29,922 bases of DNA from Candidatus Ryanbacteria bacterium (GTDB taxonomy: Bacteria > Patescibacteriota > Minisyncoccia > Ryanbacterales > GWA2-47-10b), in contig CALRCC010000003.1 of assembly GCA_943354465.1 (NCBI GenBank), forward strand, positions 1 through 29,922, in the 5' to 3' direction. The notes below the pieces were generated by a model that did not search any database, was not told the origin of the DNA, and saw nothing but the letters and a program-made list of their open reading frames with translations. Positions within the stretch are counted from its first letter, which is position 1. Each line of letters opens with the position of its first letter. The position numbers and the translations under genes were made by a program. This document shows, piece by piece, positions 7,790-16,173 of this stretch.

Positions 7790-8816
7790 GAAGTTTTGGG
7801 TCGATCCCAATGCTCTCGCCAGAGATCCGTGTGACATCTTTATCTATCTTTTTTAGCTCTTTATAGCCGATATTATATTGGTTAATAGTAGAATCAAGCG
7901 TTGTACCAAGCTTGATATAAAACTGCTCGTAAGCGGCTACATGTCGTCCGAGCTCGCCTACGCGCTTAATGACATCCCCTACCGATTTTTCAATTTTCAT
8001 CTGATTAAGTCCCTGCAAAATAGTCTGTAAAAACGCATAGAATGAATTTGGTGAGACGATATGCACGCGCTTTGTTAGGGCGTATTGTATCAGATCTTGC
8101 GTGTTTACTTTGATTGTACCAACCTGATTTATTGTCAGATCGTAATAAATAGCTTCTGATGGGATAAACATGAGGGCAAAATCCATAGTACCATCCTGCG
8201 GTCGCACATATTTGGAAGTCTCATCGATACGCATTTTGATATCTTGCTTGAATGCTTTTTCATATCGCTCGCGCTCTTCAGATCCTCGCGCCTCTAATAT
8301 GCGATTATAATTTTCAAGAGAAAACTTCGAATCAATTGGTATCGCGCGCTCGCCAACCAATATAACCGCGTCAACGATAAGATCGTGACCATCGTCAGAC
8401 TTGCCAAGCTTATACTGCATCTTGTAAGCTGACGCCGGTAAAATATTTTTTAATACTGTCTCCAAATAATACTCTCCTAAAATGCCACGTTGTTTTGGAT
8501 TTTTAAGAATATCTTGAAGAGATTGAAGCTGATCGGCAAAATTTACTACCTGCTTGTTTGTCTCCTCAATCTTTGTAAGCTTTTCTGTCACATCACGAAT
8601 AATTTTAAACGAAGATTCGCCATGTGATTGCATTATTCTATTTGACTCGCCAAGTCGTGCATCTAGCTTGCGCTCAATGTCGCCAATCTGGCTTTGTAGT
8701 AAAAGTATACTATTCGTATCTGTATCAGGCTTGCGTGAATACGACATAACCCAGACAATGCCGATAGCAATAATAGCGCCAGCGAAAAAAATTATGACAA
8801 GTTCAAGCGTTAGCAT
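7764..8816 (-). CDS. rmuC: RmuC-family DNA recombination protein
   Basis: RmuC proteins are predicted nucleases or nuclease-associated proteins that limit DNA inversion between short repeats; the exact reaction is not well known. The 350-residue product has one N-terminal membrane segment (about 4-24) and a coiled-coil region (about 37-100). The conserved RmuC core starts with NPKQRGILGEYYLETVL (106-122) and contains IPIDSKFSLENY. A further helical stretch follows to about residue 330. Length is on the short side of the family (commonly 350-500). It lies 19 bases after the P-type ATPase gene in the same direction. The start ATG at 8816 gives a good membrane anchor; no strong promoter is seen in the short gap. 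Confidence 0.92.
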   Translation of the reverse strand: MLTLELVIIFFAGAIIAIGIVWVMSYSRKPDTDTNSILLLQSQIGDIERKLDARLGESNRIMQSHGESSFKIIRDVTEKLTKIEETNKQVVNFADQLQSLQDILKNPKQRGILGEYYLETVLKNILPASAYKMQYKLGKSDDGHDLIVDAVILVGERAIPIDSKFSLENYNRILEARGSEERERYEKAFKQDIKMRIDETSKYVRPQDGTMDFALMFIPSEAIYYDLTINQVGTIKVNTQDLIQYALTKRVHIVSPNSFYAFLQTILQGLNQMKIEKSVGDVIKRVGELGRHVAAYEQFYIKLGTTLDSTINQYNIGYKELKKIDKDVTRISGESIGIDPKLLDITDISL

Positions 8817-8835
8817 GGTAAGACTCTAGCATAAT

Positions 8836-11412
8836 TTAAGCGTTAGCGCGCGAATGCCGAACAATAAATACATACTTGACGGCCTCAATAATACACAGAT
8901 CTACAACACCCAAAATAAAAATACCTACGAAAAATTGTGGCGCAAGTTGCTGAAGATGCAGTAAATCTCGCAATTGCTCTACAAAAATAGTTGGTAACAA
9001 GAGCCCCATACTTGCTAAAAACGCTAGCAATAAATATGGATTTGAAAAGAAATTTATTTCCCAGATTGAACGGCGAAGGCTTCTTATGGAGAACACAAAG
9101 AAAAACGCATTGACAGCAAGCCCGTAAAACATCACCGTCCTAACCGTGTCTAACGGTATTCCTATATCTAGTAATTTTACAAATACTCCAAACAGCAAAA
9201 GATCAGCCGATATACCTACAATAAAGACTAGAGCCTTCATCTCCGATGTAAAAAAAGAACCACGCTCTCGTGCACGCAATGTCAGCACATCTTTTTCGCG
9301 CTTTTCAAAAGCAAAGGCGAAATTAAAAAAGCCTTCACCTACAAGATTCATCCACAAAATTTGTGCTGGCAATAATGGCAGTGGCAAGCCCAATAATAAA
9401 GCGCCACCTATAAGGACGACCTCTGTAAATGCTGTGGCAAGTAAAAAAGTCATGACCTTGCGAATATTGTCAATAATAGTGCGCCCCTCTTCAATGGCGC
9501 TAACGACAGTAGAGAAGCTGTCATTAATAAGGACTAAATCTGCCGCTTCTTTTGCTACATCTGTGCCAGATCCAAGCGCGATACCAATATCTGCGCGACG
9601 CAACGCTGGCGCGTCATTGACGCCATCGCCAGTCATGGCGACTACAGCACCTCGCTTTTGCCATGCCTCTGCTATCAAAGATTTTTGGTGTGGCAATACA
9701 CGCGCGAATATATCAACTTGTTCTATATCAATATGACCATCTTCAAAAAGCTGTCCAGTAGAGGTACGTTTTGGATCTCCACCAAAATCAAGCTCATTAG
9801 CTACGCGCATAGCAGTAAGACTGTGATCACCAGTTACGATTACAGTGCGTACTCCTGCCGCCTTGGCAAGATGCAAAGATGACTTTGCATCTATGCGCAA
9901 TGGATCGTGCATGCCCAAAAATCCTAAAAATTCCATACCTGTCGTATGCTCAATTGTTTGCAAAACATTGCTACGCGTATGTTTTTTAGCGCACGCGATA
10001 AGGCGCGAGCCAGTTTGTGCAGCTTTCATAAATACAGACTCAGCAATCGCGCGCTCGTCTACTGACAAATGAGAGCGACTCAATATAGCTTCTGGCGCGC
10101 CGCTCATAAATATAAAATACTCATCGCCCTTTTGATACGTGACGGTAGATATGCGGAGCTCCGTGTCAAACGGCATCATATCAATTTTTTTATGATCTTT
10201 TTCAAATCCGGCTTTGCTGATGCCGTCGCTTATGCCAGCCTTCAAGAGGGCGATATCAGTTGATTCGCCTCTTATCTTCCATTCAGCAAGTTGAGCATCT
10301 GGATTTTCAATAAACGCAGACGATGTCAGCACTCCAGCCAAAAGCAAATCTTCTTTGGCGCGTGGGCCATCTTTATGCGGGATAACTTGTGATACCTCCA
10401 TTTTGCCCTGTGTCAAAGTGCCTGTCTTATCAGTCAAAATAACCGTAGCGAAACCTAAAGTCTCAGCGCTTTTAAGTCGTTTGAGAAGTCCTCCTTTTTT
10501 TAAAATACGCTCGGCGCCAAGCGCAAGTATAACCGTGACAGCGATTGGCAAACCTTCTGGGACTGCGGATACTGCCAAAGCTACTGCAATCAAAAACATT
10601 GTCTCGACGCTTTCGCCACGCATGATGCCTACGGAAAAAATAATTAGCGCAAAAGCAAAGGCGCCAGCACCGATAACACGGGAAAGATCGCGTATATGTT
10701 CTTGAAACGGAGTTAGTGGCTCTTGCGTGTCAGAGACTAGACTCGCGATTTTACCAAGCTCTGTGTGCATGCCCGTAGAGATTACAACGGCTCGCGCGTA
10801 ACCTGCCTCACACAATGTGCCTGCATATATCATATTATCGCGGTCAGCTAGTGGAGTATGTTGTGGCAGTTCGTGAACACTTTTCTCCTGCCCGATCCAT
10901 TCACCTGTGAGAGATGATTCGTTTATCTTAAGGCGTAGAGACTCGATAATACGAGCGTCTGCTTCAATACTCATACCAGCATCGATCTCAATAATGTCGC
11001 CGGGGACAAGCTCTCGTGCCTCTACTTCGCGCAGAACCCCTCCGCGTAATACTCTGGCCTTGTGCTCTATTGTTTTATGAAGTGCATCAAACGCGCGAGA
11101 AGCCCTGCCTTCTTGAATAGCACCGATAATAGTATTTATAAGAACGGCAATAACTATGATTAACGCGTCTGATACATCATCAAGTATAAAAAAAGTGATG
11201 CCCGCGGCGATAAGCAAAATAGCGACTAGCGGGCTTGCGAGCTGTCCTACAATAAGATTTAAAATATGCCATTGTCGCTTGCGTGTGATTTCATTTGCGC
11301 CGTGTGCTTTGCGCGCCTCTGCTATGCGTTCGTCCGTAAGACCTCGCGCGCGAACTACAGAAAAACGAGCCAAAACCGCATCAGCGCTGAGTGTGTGCCA
11401 TTGATCATTCAT
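8836..11412 (-). CDS. P2-type cation-transporting ATPase
   Basis: An integral membrane pump using an aspartyl-phosphate cycle. The 858 residues follow the P2 plan: N-terminal cation-ATPase domain (1-45), actuator with the SSLTGE motif (T169-E171), M4 with VPEGLP (P285-P289), phosphorylation site DKTGTLT (D328), nucleotide domain, hinge TGDGVNDAP (594-602), then C-terminal membrane helices. Overall it resembles bacterial calcium-type pumps. However, M5 reads TAFTE (A661, E664) where SERCA has Asn and Glu, and M6 reads NLVGEG (N689, E693) where SERCA has NLVTDG. The usual KGAPE nucleotide-site motif reads SGAPE (S437). The transported ion is therefore uncertain. The start at 11412 lies eight bases after an extended -10. 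rmuC follows. Confidence 0.93.
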   Translation of the reverse strand: MNDQWHTLSADAVLARFSVVRARGLTDERIAEARKAHGANEITRKRQWHILNLIVGQLASPLVAILLIAAGITFFILDDVSDALIIVIAVLINTIIGAIQEGRASRAFDALHKTIEHKARVLRGGVLREVEARELVPGDIIEIDAGMSIEADARIIESLRLKINESSLTGEWIGQEKSVHELPQHTPLADRDNMIYAGTLCEAGYARAVVISTGMHTELGKIASLVSDTQEPLTPFQEHIRDLSRVIGAGAFAFALIIFSVGIMRGESVETMFLIAVALAVSAVPEGLPIAVTVILALGAERILKKGGLLKRLKSAETLGFATVILTDKTGTLTQGKMEVSQVIPHKDGPRAKEDLLLAGVLTSSAFIENPDAQLAEWKIRGESTDIALLKAGISDGISKAGFEKDHKKIDMMPFDTELRISTVTYQKGDEYFIFMSGAPEAILSRSHLSVDERAIAESVFMKAAQTGSRLIACAKKHTRSNVLQTIEHTTGMEFLGFLGMHDPLRIDAKSSLHLAKAAGVRTVIVTGDHSLTAMRVANELDFGGDPKRTSTGQLFEDGHIDIEQVDIFARVLPHQKSLIAEAWQKRGAVVAMTGDGVNDAPALRRADIGIALGSGTDVAKEAADLVLINDSFSTVVSAIEEGRTIIDNIRKVMTFLLATAFTEVVLIGGALLLGLPLPLLPAQILWMNLVGEGFFNFAFAFEKREKDVLTLRARERGSFFTSEMKALVFIVGISADLLLFGVFVKLLDIGIPLDTVRTVMFYGLAVNAFFFVFSIRSLRRSIWEINFFSNPYLLLAFLASMGLLLPTIFVEQLRDLLHLQQLAPQFFVGIFILGVVDLCIIEAVKYVFIVRHSRANA

Positions 11413-11420
11413 TTGATTTT

Positions 11421-11429
11421 ATTATACCA
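11421..11429 (-). promoter_or_regulatory. Extended -10 promoter of the P-type ATPase gene
   Basis: On the minus strand the sequence TGGTATAAT forms a perfect -10 with the TGn extension. The ATPase ATG follows eight bases later. No convincing -35 is seen, as expected for an extended -10 promoter. The mRNA leader would be only about two bases. Confidence 0.65.
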
Positions 11430-11470
11430 AAACTAAAACAACTTGTGAGTGCAAAAAATATTTTATTTAG

Positions 11471-11542
11471 CAGCCCTACGGAGAATCGAACTCCGATTTA
11501 GCGGATGAGAACCGCTTGTCCTAACCGTTAGACGATAGGGCC
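11471..11542 (-). tRNA. tRNA-Glu (anticodon CTC)
   Basis: Seventy-two bases fold into a full cloverleaf: acceptor GGCCCTA/TAGGGCT, D arm GTCT...AGGAC with AACGGTTA-type loop, anticodon stem AGCGG/CCGCT, a 4-base variable loop, and T arm CGGAG-TTCGATT-CTCCG. The seven-base loop TTCTCAT places CTC (complement of 11507-11509) as anticodon, reading GAG. The first acceptor pair is G1:U72 rather than G:C. The discriminator is G73 and CCA is not encoded, so it must be added by a nucleotidyltransferase. It lies between murF and the ATPase gene with its own promoter, and an AT-rich tail with a T-run (11451-11470) follows. Confidence 0.95.
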
Positions 11543-11555
11543 ATAATTGCCTGCC

Positions 11556-11564
11556 ACTATACCA
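11556..11564 (-). promoter_or_regulatory. Extended -10 promoter of tRNA-Glu
   Basis: On the minus strand TGGTATAGT gives a 5-of-6 -10 hexamer with the TGn extension, 13 bases before the tRNA 5' end. No clear -35 is present. The motif is nearly the same as that of the ATPase promoter just beyond the tRNA. Confidence 0.6.
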
Positions 11565-11585
11565 TAAAATTAGCAAAAATCCAGC

Positions 11586-12857
11586 CTACGTGCGCGTCTG
11601 CCAATGGTCTTCTTGGCGCACAAGAACGCGACTAGAATCCTCTTGATACAATAATAATGCTTTTGTGACTTTCTCCATACGAACGCCCTGCGATCCTTTT
11701 ATCAAGATCACATCGTCTTCTTTGACAAAGTGAGTCAAGAAATCGGCAGCCTCACCAGATTTTGCAAACCAATGAAATTCTTTTGCATCACCGATGTCCA
11801 TAAACTTAGCACGAACGCCGACGCCTATAATCACATCAGCTACCTCTGCGGCACGCTTACCAATCATACGGTGTGCCTCTGGCGTATATTTACCAAGCTC
11901 AAGCATATCGCCCAACGCGGCAATACGACGTTTTGCTGGCATTTTAGCGAGAGTTTCAAGTGCGGCAAATGTCGCTAGCGGTGAAGAATTATATGTATCG
12001 TCTAGAATCAAAGAATTATTTATGCCGTCAAGCAGATGTAGTCGCCCAGGCGGATGCTCATATTTAAGGAGCGCTTCACCTATCTCAATAAGGTTAAGAC
12101 CTTGAGCTAAACCAACAGATGCTGCCGCAAGAAATGCGTAAATACTTTGTTCGCCTATGGCACCAGAAACACGAGCAGACACACTTTTGTCTTTATAATC
12201 AATCTTGAAAGTCATGCCGTCAGGCCTTCCCTTTTTAAGGCTCATGCGAACATTTGACGCGCGTACTTCGGCATTACGAGAAAATCCGTAGGTTAAAATC
12301 TTTCCTTTGGCAATGTCACGCATAGCAAAGACTCTAGAGTCATCAGCATTGATAATTGCTGTGCCATCTTTTGAAATCGCCGAGATTAGCTTTGCCTTTT
12401 CTGACGCGACATCGTCAGGTCCATCAAAAAATTCTACATGCACAGGCATATCGCCAATCATTGTAACAACACCAATATCTGGCTTTATCAAAGCCAGCAT
12501 TTTGTCAAAATCTCCAGGCCTATCAACTCCCATCTCCAAGACCAAGAGCTCCGGATATTCATCACGAGAAAATACGCGCAACGCACCGTACATAATATTT
12601 TTTATCCATCCAGATGGCGAGCTCCATGCGCTATCAAGCCCCAAGATAGTCAACGGCAATCCAAATTCACTGTTGTAGCTCTTTTGGCTCTTACGAACAC
12701 GGAAATGCTCACCGAGCACGGTAGCAATTGCCTCTTTCGTTGACGTCTTACCTACGCTACCTGTTACGCCGATAACAATAGGTTTGAATCGCAAGATAAC
12801 AAGCTTGGCTTCCGCCCGCAGAATAAAGATAACAATCGCACGAAATAATTTAATCAT
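11586..12857 (-). CDS. murF: MurF-type ligase (UDP-MurNAc-tripeptide--D-Ala-D-Ala ligase), lacking the N-terminal domain
   Basis: Adds D-Ala-D-Ala to the UDP-MurNAc-tripeptide, the last cytosolic step of the peptidoglycan precursor. The ATP-binding loop VTGSVGKTST (K37) is followed by YNSEFGLPLT. The C-terminal Mur ligase domain carries HPPGRLHL, ILDDTYNSSP and RRIAALGDMLELG, which are MurF features. The 423-residue protein begins with only about 28 residues before the P-loop, and these look like a hydrophobic or amphipathic helix. Classical MurF has about 90-100 residues of UDP-binding domain there. The start ATG overlaps the ftsI stop as ATGA, so the short N-terminus appears genuine. MurF is the best assignment; another Mur ligase-type activity cannot be excluded given the missing domain. 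Confidence 0.87.
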   Translation of the reverse strand: MIKLFRAIVIFILRAEAKLVILRFKPIVIGVTGSVGKTSTKEAIATVLGEHFRVRKSQKSYNSEFGLPLTILGLDSAWSSPSGWIKNIMYGALRVFSRDEYPELLVLEMGVDRPGDFDKMLALIKPDIGVVTMIGDMPVHVEFFDGPDDVASEKAKLISAISKDGTAIINADDSRVFAMRDIAKGKILTYGFSRNAEVRASNVRMSLKKGRPDGMTFKIDYKDKSVSARVSGAIGEQSIYAFLAAASVGLAQGLNLIEIGEALLKYEHPPGRLHLLDGINNSLILDDTYNSSPLATFAALETLAKMPAKRRIAALGDMLELGKYTPEAHRMIGKRAAEVADVIIGVGVRAKFMDIGDAKEFHWFAKSGEAADFLTHFVKEDDVILIKGSQGVRMEKVTKALLLYQEDSSRVLVRQEDHWQTRT

Positions 12858-14581
12858 TGTGTTTTTGCTTCAAGCTCTTGTGGCCTATCAGGGATAATTT
12901 CAAAATAAGAAAAAAGATATTTCATAATAGATCTAAACGGTTGAGTCAGCGACTCCGATGCATACCGTATGCCTTGCGGGCGTTCTATGTATAAAAATAC
13001 TAGAAACTGCGGATCATACGCCGGACCATACCCAAAGAATGTATGCATAAACTCATCAGAATACCCACGCGAGCTTTTTGACGCGATCTGTGCAGTACCT
13101 GTTTTCGCGGCGACCGCATATCCAGGGATTCTCCCCTTGCCGTTCGCAAGCTTTTTATCAACCACTTCTACCAACATACGAGTTACTGTTTTTGATGTTT
13201 CTTCTTTTATAACACGGCGCGGGTCTGTACGCTTTTTCTTGATTGACTTGCCTCCCTCATAACGAATCTCCTCTATGATATAAGGATTAACTAAAAATCC
13301 TCCGTTTGCAATGCTAGAAAGAGCGCGTGTAAACTCAACACCTGTCATTGAGATCCCTTGGCCAAACGATGCTGTCGCAAACTCAATCAATCGAGAACTC
13401 TCTAAATTTGATAATTTACCGCTGACTTCGCCCGGCACATCTATACCTGTTTTTTCGCCCAATCCAAATCGGTGCATATATTCGCGAAAACGATCTTTGC
13501 CAAGCTGTTCCATCACAAACACCGTACCGATATTGAGCGATTGCGAAAGTATTTCTTGTATTGGTACAACGCCTCGCGCCTTACCATCAAAATTTGCAAT
13601 CGTTCTACCATCGATTACGCGTGATCCAGTATCATTGTATGTCGTCTTTAAATTGACAGCATCAGTATCAATAGCCGCTGCGAGCGTCAGCGGTTTTACC
13701 ACAGAACCCATTTCAAAAAGGTCTTCAACGAGCGGGTTTTTAAAAACGGCGATATCTTCTACGCTAAAATATTTATTTGGATCAAATGACGGCACTGATG
13801 CCATCGCGATAACTCGACCAGTTTTTGGGTTTATAATAATACCACCTGCCGATGTCGCACTATATTCTTCTTGAATTGCTTTTATGATGCTTTCAAGATT
13901 TGTCTGTACTCCAGTATCAAGCGTCGATACTAACGAAGCGCCATGTTCTACAGGTATTAAGTTTGCATTTCCAAACCAAAGCATCTTGCCACTAGATGTC
14001 TTCTCTCCTATAAACGCGCCGTCGCGTCCCAACAAATCATCATTATAAAATCGTTCAAGCCCGTATTGCCCTGTGCCGTCCGCACCTACGAATCCTATAA
14101 CATGAGAAGCAAAATCAGCGGCTGGATAAAACCTCCAACGCTCTTGCGAGAATCCTATGCCTGCGAGACGCGCTGCATCGATCACGCCCTTTGTTGACGG
14201 AGCTACACGGCGATCAACTACCTCATAAGGATCGCCGACCTTACTGGCACGCGCTATAAAATCACTACGAGACATGGTCGTGCTAGCAATACGCGTAAGA
14301 TCCTCATAAAGCTTTGCTGGATCTTTAATGAGCGTAGGATTAATGTGCATCAGCCACCCTTCTTTTGTTGTAGCTACAGGCACAAGCGTACTTTTTTCAT
14401 ATGCCAAAATTTCTCCACGGTGCGCTTCAATAGTTTCGGTTTTTGCTTGCTGGCGCGACGCCTGCTCACCATATGTAGACCCACGAATTATTTGTAGCCA
14501 ACCAATACGCAAAGAAATAATAAATAAAAACACCCCAATAAGAAGTGTGAGGCTAGTCGCGCGCTTCAAAAACGCGTTCAT
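12854..14581 (-). CDS. ftsI: Septal peptidoglycan transpeptidase (class B PBP, FtsI/PBP3 type)
   Basis: Cross-links peptide stems of septal peptidoglycan at the outer face of the membrane. The 575 residues show a short cytoplasmic tail and a membrane helix (about 9-30). The dimerisation/pedestal domain (about 48-200) contains EAHRGEILA. The transpeptidase domain has S293-V-V-K296 as the nucleophile motif, S348-L-N350, and K493-T-G495. The usual GSTFK/GSxxK motif here reads GSVVK. Position in the cluster after rsmH and ftsL identifies it as the division enzyme rather than the elongation one, which is encoded separately at 18350-20065. The start is two bases after the ftsL stop; the end overlaps murF by four bases. 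FtsW, its usual glycosyltransferase partner, is not in the window. Confidence 0.94.
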   Translation of the reverse strand: MNAFLKRATSLTLLIGVFLFIISLRIGWLQIIRGSTYGEQASRQQAKTETIEAHRGEILAYEKSTLVPVATTKEGWLMHINPTLIKDPAKLYEDLTRIASTTMSRSDFIARASKVGDPYEVVDRRVAPSTKGVIDAARLAGIGFSQERWRFYPAADFASHVIGFVGADGTGQYGLERFYNDDLLGRDGAFIGEKTSSGKMLWFGNANLIPVEHGASLVSTLDTGVQTNLESIIKAIQEEYSATSAGGIIINPKTGRVIAMASVPSFDPNKYFSVEDIAVFKNPLVEDLFEMGSVVKPLTLAAAIDTDAVNLKTTYNDTGSRVIDGRTIANFDGKARGVVPIQEILSQSLNIGTVFVMEQLGKDRFREYMHRFGLGEKTGIDVPGEVSGKLSNLESSRLIEFATASFGQGISMTGVEFTRALSSIANGGFLVNPYIIEEIRYEGGKSIKKKRTDPRRVIKEETSKTVTRMLVEVVDKKLANGKGRIPGYAVAAKTGTAQIASKSSRGYSDEFMHTFFGYGPAYDPQFLVFLYIERPQGIRYASESLTQPFRSIMKYLFSYFEIIPDRPQELEAKTQ

Positions 14582-14583
14582 GA

Positions 14584-14856
14584 TCAGCGAGCAAAACTGA
14601 CAGCAGTATCGTGGCGAATATATCTAGGACTTTCAAGCGCTATAAAACCTCTTGCACGAGCCTGCGGTTCAAGCTCTTCAAGTGCGATACGAAGATACGA
14701 TGATTTGAGCTCTGTATAGCGATCGTTAAGCTCGGAGAGTTGAGCACGCACGATACGCACATCATGCGTCTCGGTGTATGTCGCGTTTGCAAAAATAATT
14801 GAAACTATGCCAGACGCTAAACCCAAAACAAGAAAAAAATAAATTGCGTGTTTCAT
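14584..14856 (-). CDS. ftsL: FtsL-like cell division protein
   Basis: A 90-residue bitopic protein with one membrane helix (about 4-23) followed by an extracytoplasmic coiled coil (about 30-65, with VRAQLSELNDRYTEL). It ends in a short tail with ARARGF, as in FtsL/DivIC-type septum proteins that form the FtsQLB complex. Assignment rests on topology, size and its position between rsmH and ftsI, where ftsL belongs; sequence conservation in the family is low. The ATG at 14856 overlaps the rsmH stop as ATGA and is preceded by AAGGAG at 14861-14866. An upstream ATG at 14874 would add six residues but has neither advantage. Confidence 0.8.
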   Translation of the reverse strand: MKHAIYFFLVLGLASGIVSIIFANATYTETHDVRIVRAQLSELNDRYTELKSSYLRIALEELEPQARARGFIALESPRYIRHDTAVSFAR

Positions 14857-15713
14857 ATCGCTCCTTTTTCCCATGCCCGTAATACTGCAGATCGTGAACG
14901 AGGGTTTGCCAAATATTCAACACGCGTCGCACGCACTGCTTTTTTAGTCAATACATGGCCACCGCCTATATCTCGCATAGCCTGTTTTACAATACGATCT
15001 TCTAGAGAATGAAACGCGATAGCTACAACTCTTCCGCCAGGAGATACCAATCTAAACGCGGCGGCGAGACCTTCGGCTACATTATCAAGCTCACGATTGA
15101 CGGCGATACGAAGCGCCTGAAAAACGCGTGTCGCAGGATGCCTTGCGCTCTTTGGTACTATACGGCTAATAATTGAAGTAAGACGGCCGGTAGTCAAAAT
15201 GCGACCATTTTTTCGCTCTTCAACTATTGCCTCTGCTATGCGTCTAGCACGACGCTCTTCCCCGTAGGTACGAAAAATATCTTCAAGCTCACTCGATGTA
15301 GACTGATTTATGATGTGGGCCGCTGATATATCATTCAAAGTATCAAAACGCATATCAAGCACCTCATCTTTGGAAAACGAAAATCCGCGCCCAGATGCAT
15401 CAACATGCCATGAGTTCATACCAAAATCAAATAAAACGCCATCAATGCGATCCAATTTGTGTAATTTTACAAGCTGTTCCATGGTTATATATGAAGCGTT
15501 TTCAATGATTAGATTCTTGATATGTTCTTCTTCTATTTTTTTAGCGAGCTCTAAATCTTGCTCTATGCCTAGCACAGTACCTTCGGAGCCGATCTTCTCG
15601 AGTATCATGCGCGCATGCCCTCCAGCTCCCAATGTCGCATCGATATAGATTCCACCACTACGTGGCTGTAAATATTCAATAACTTTATCTACCAATACTG
15701 GATTATGAATCAT
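14853..15713 (-). CDS. rsmH: 16S rRNA (cytosine(1402)-N(4))-methyltransferase
   Basis: Methylates N4 of C1402 of 16S rRNA in the decoding centre, using S-adenosylmethionine. The 286 residues begin MIHNPVLVDKVIEYLQPRSG, with the SAM-binding motif YIDATLGAGGHA (about 23-34). They also contain FDFGMNSWHVDASGRGFSFS, DMRFD and AFHSLEDRIVK, all characteristic of RsmH (MraW). Where most homologues read DLGVSSPQLD, this reads DFGMNSWHVD, a moderate variant. Length is slightly short (usually 300-315). The ATG follows the mraZ stop with no gap, and the TGA stop overlaps the ftsL start, so it is locked into the division cluster. Confidence 0.96.
   Translation of the reverse strand: MIHNPVLVDKVIEYLQPRSGGIYIDATLGAGGHARMILEKIGSEGTVLGIEQDLELAKKIEEEHIKNLIIENASYITMEQLVKLHKLDRIDGVLFDFGMNSWHVDASGRGFSFSKDEVLDMRFDTLNDISAAHIINQSTSSELEDIFRTYGEERRARRIAEAIVEERKNGRILTTGRLTSIISRIVPKSARHPATRVFQALRIAVNRELDNVAEGLAAAFRLVSPGGRVVAIAFHSLEDRIVKQAMRDIGGGHVLTKKAVRATRVEYLANPRSRSAVLRAWEKGAI
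14861..14866 (-). promoter_or_regulatory. Shine-Dalgarno of ftsL
   Basis: AAGGAG on the minus strand, four bases before the ATG at 14856, inside the last codons of rsmH. It decides the ftsL start and is one of the few strong ribosome binding sites in the window. Confidence 0.7.
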
Positions 15714-16148
15714 TTAATATACACCTAGTTCTCCTAAACGCTCGGCCAGTTTATCTGCGTTGTCTTGCGTATGCTTTCGTACATCCGACCAACGATCTGG
15801 AGACCATACTTCAATCCGATCAAATACTCCAACTATCACTGCCTTTGATCCAAGCTCTGCGTATTCTTTAAGTGTGTCAGGGACTAAGATGCGCCCTAAA
15901 TTGTCTAGCTCTGATTCGGTCGCACCAGATAGCATGAATCGAACAAAGTTTCGCGTATCTGCCTGACCCAATGGCAACTTTGAAAGTTTCTCTGCCATCG
16001 CCTCCCAGGCTTTCGTTGGGAAAATAAATAGGCAATGATCTGGACCTTTGGTTACTACTGCTTCGCGGCCCAATTCTTTACGCAAACGCGTTGGTATTGA
16101 AAGGCGCCTTTTCTGATCAATAGTATGGATATATTCGCCGAGAAACAT
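15714..16148 (-). CDS. mraZ: Transcriptional regulator MraZ
   Basis: A DNA-binding protein that represses the division and cell wall cluster including its own gene. The 144 residues contain two SpoVT/AbrB-like halves: FLGEYIHTIDQKRRLSIPTR (2-21) and the second with ESELDNLGRILVPDTL (about 79-94), as in all MraZ proteins. Length is normal. It is the first gene of the cluster. In the region before its start there are several AGTGG boxes resembling known MraZ operators, and a GATAAT -10 ends eight bases before the ATG. The stop is directly followed by the rsmH start. Confidence 0.95.
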   Translation of the reverse strand: MFLGEYIHTIDQKRRLSIPTRLRKELGREAVVTKGPDHCLFIFPTKAWEAMAEKLSKLPLGQADTRNFVRFMLSGATESELDNLGRILVPDTLKEYAELGSKAVIVGVFDRIEVWSPDRWSDVRKHTQDNADKLAERLGELGVY

Positions 16149-16156
16149 TTATATAA

Positions 16157-16162
16157 ATTATC
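16157..16162 (-). promoter_or_regulatory. Probable -10 element of mraZ
   Basis: GATAAT on the minus strand (5 of 6 to consensus), eight bases before the mraZ ATG. No -35 consensus is visible at the proper spacing; that position is occupied by the AGTGG boxes. Confidence 0.5.
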
Positions 16163-16173
16163 CTAAATACTAC

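Noticed and set aside
14857..14874. An earlier ftsL start at 14874
   Set aside because: The ATG at 14856 has an AAGGAG site and an ATGA overlap with rsmH; the earlier ATG has neither.
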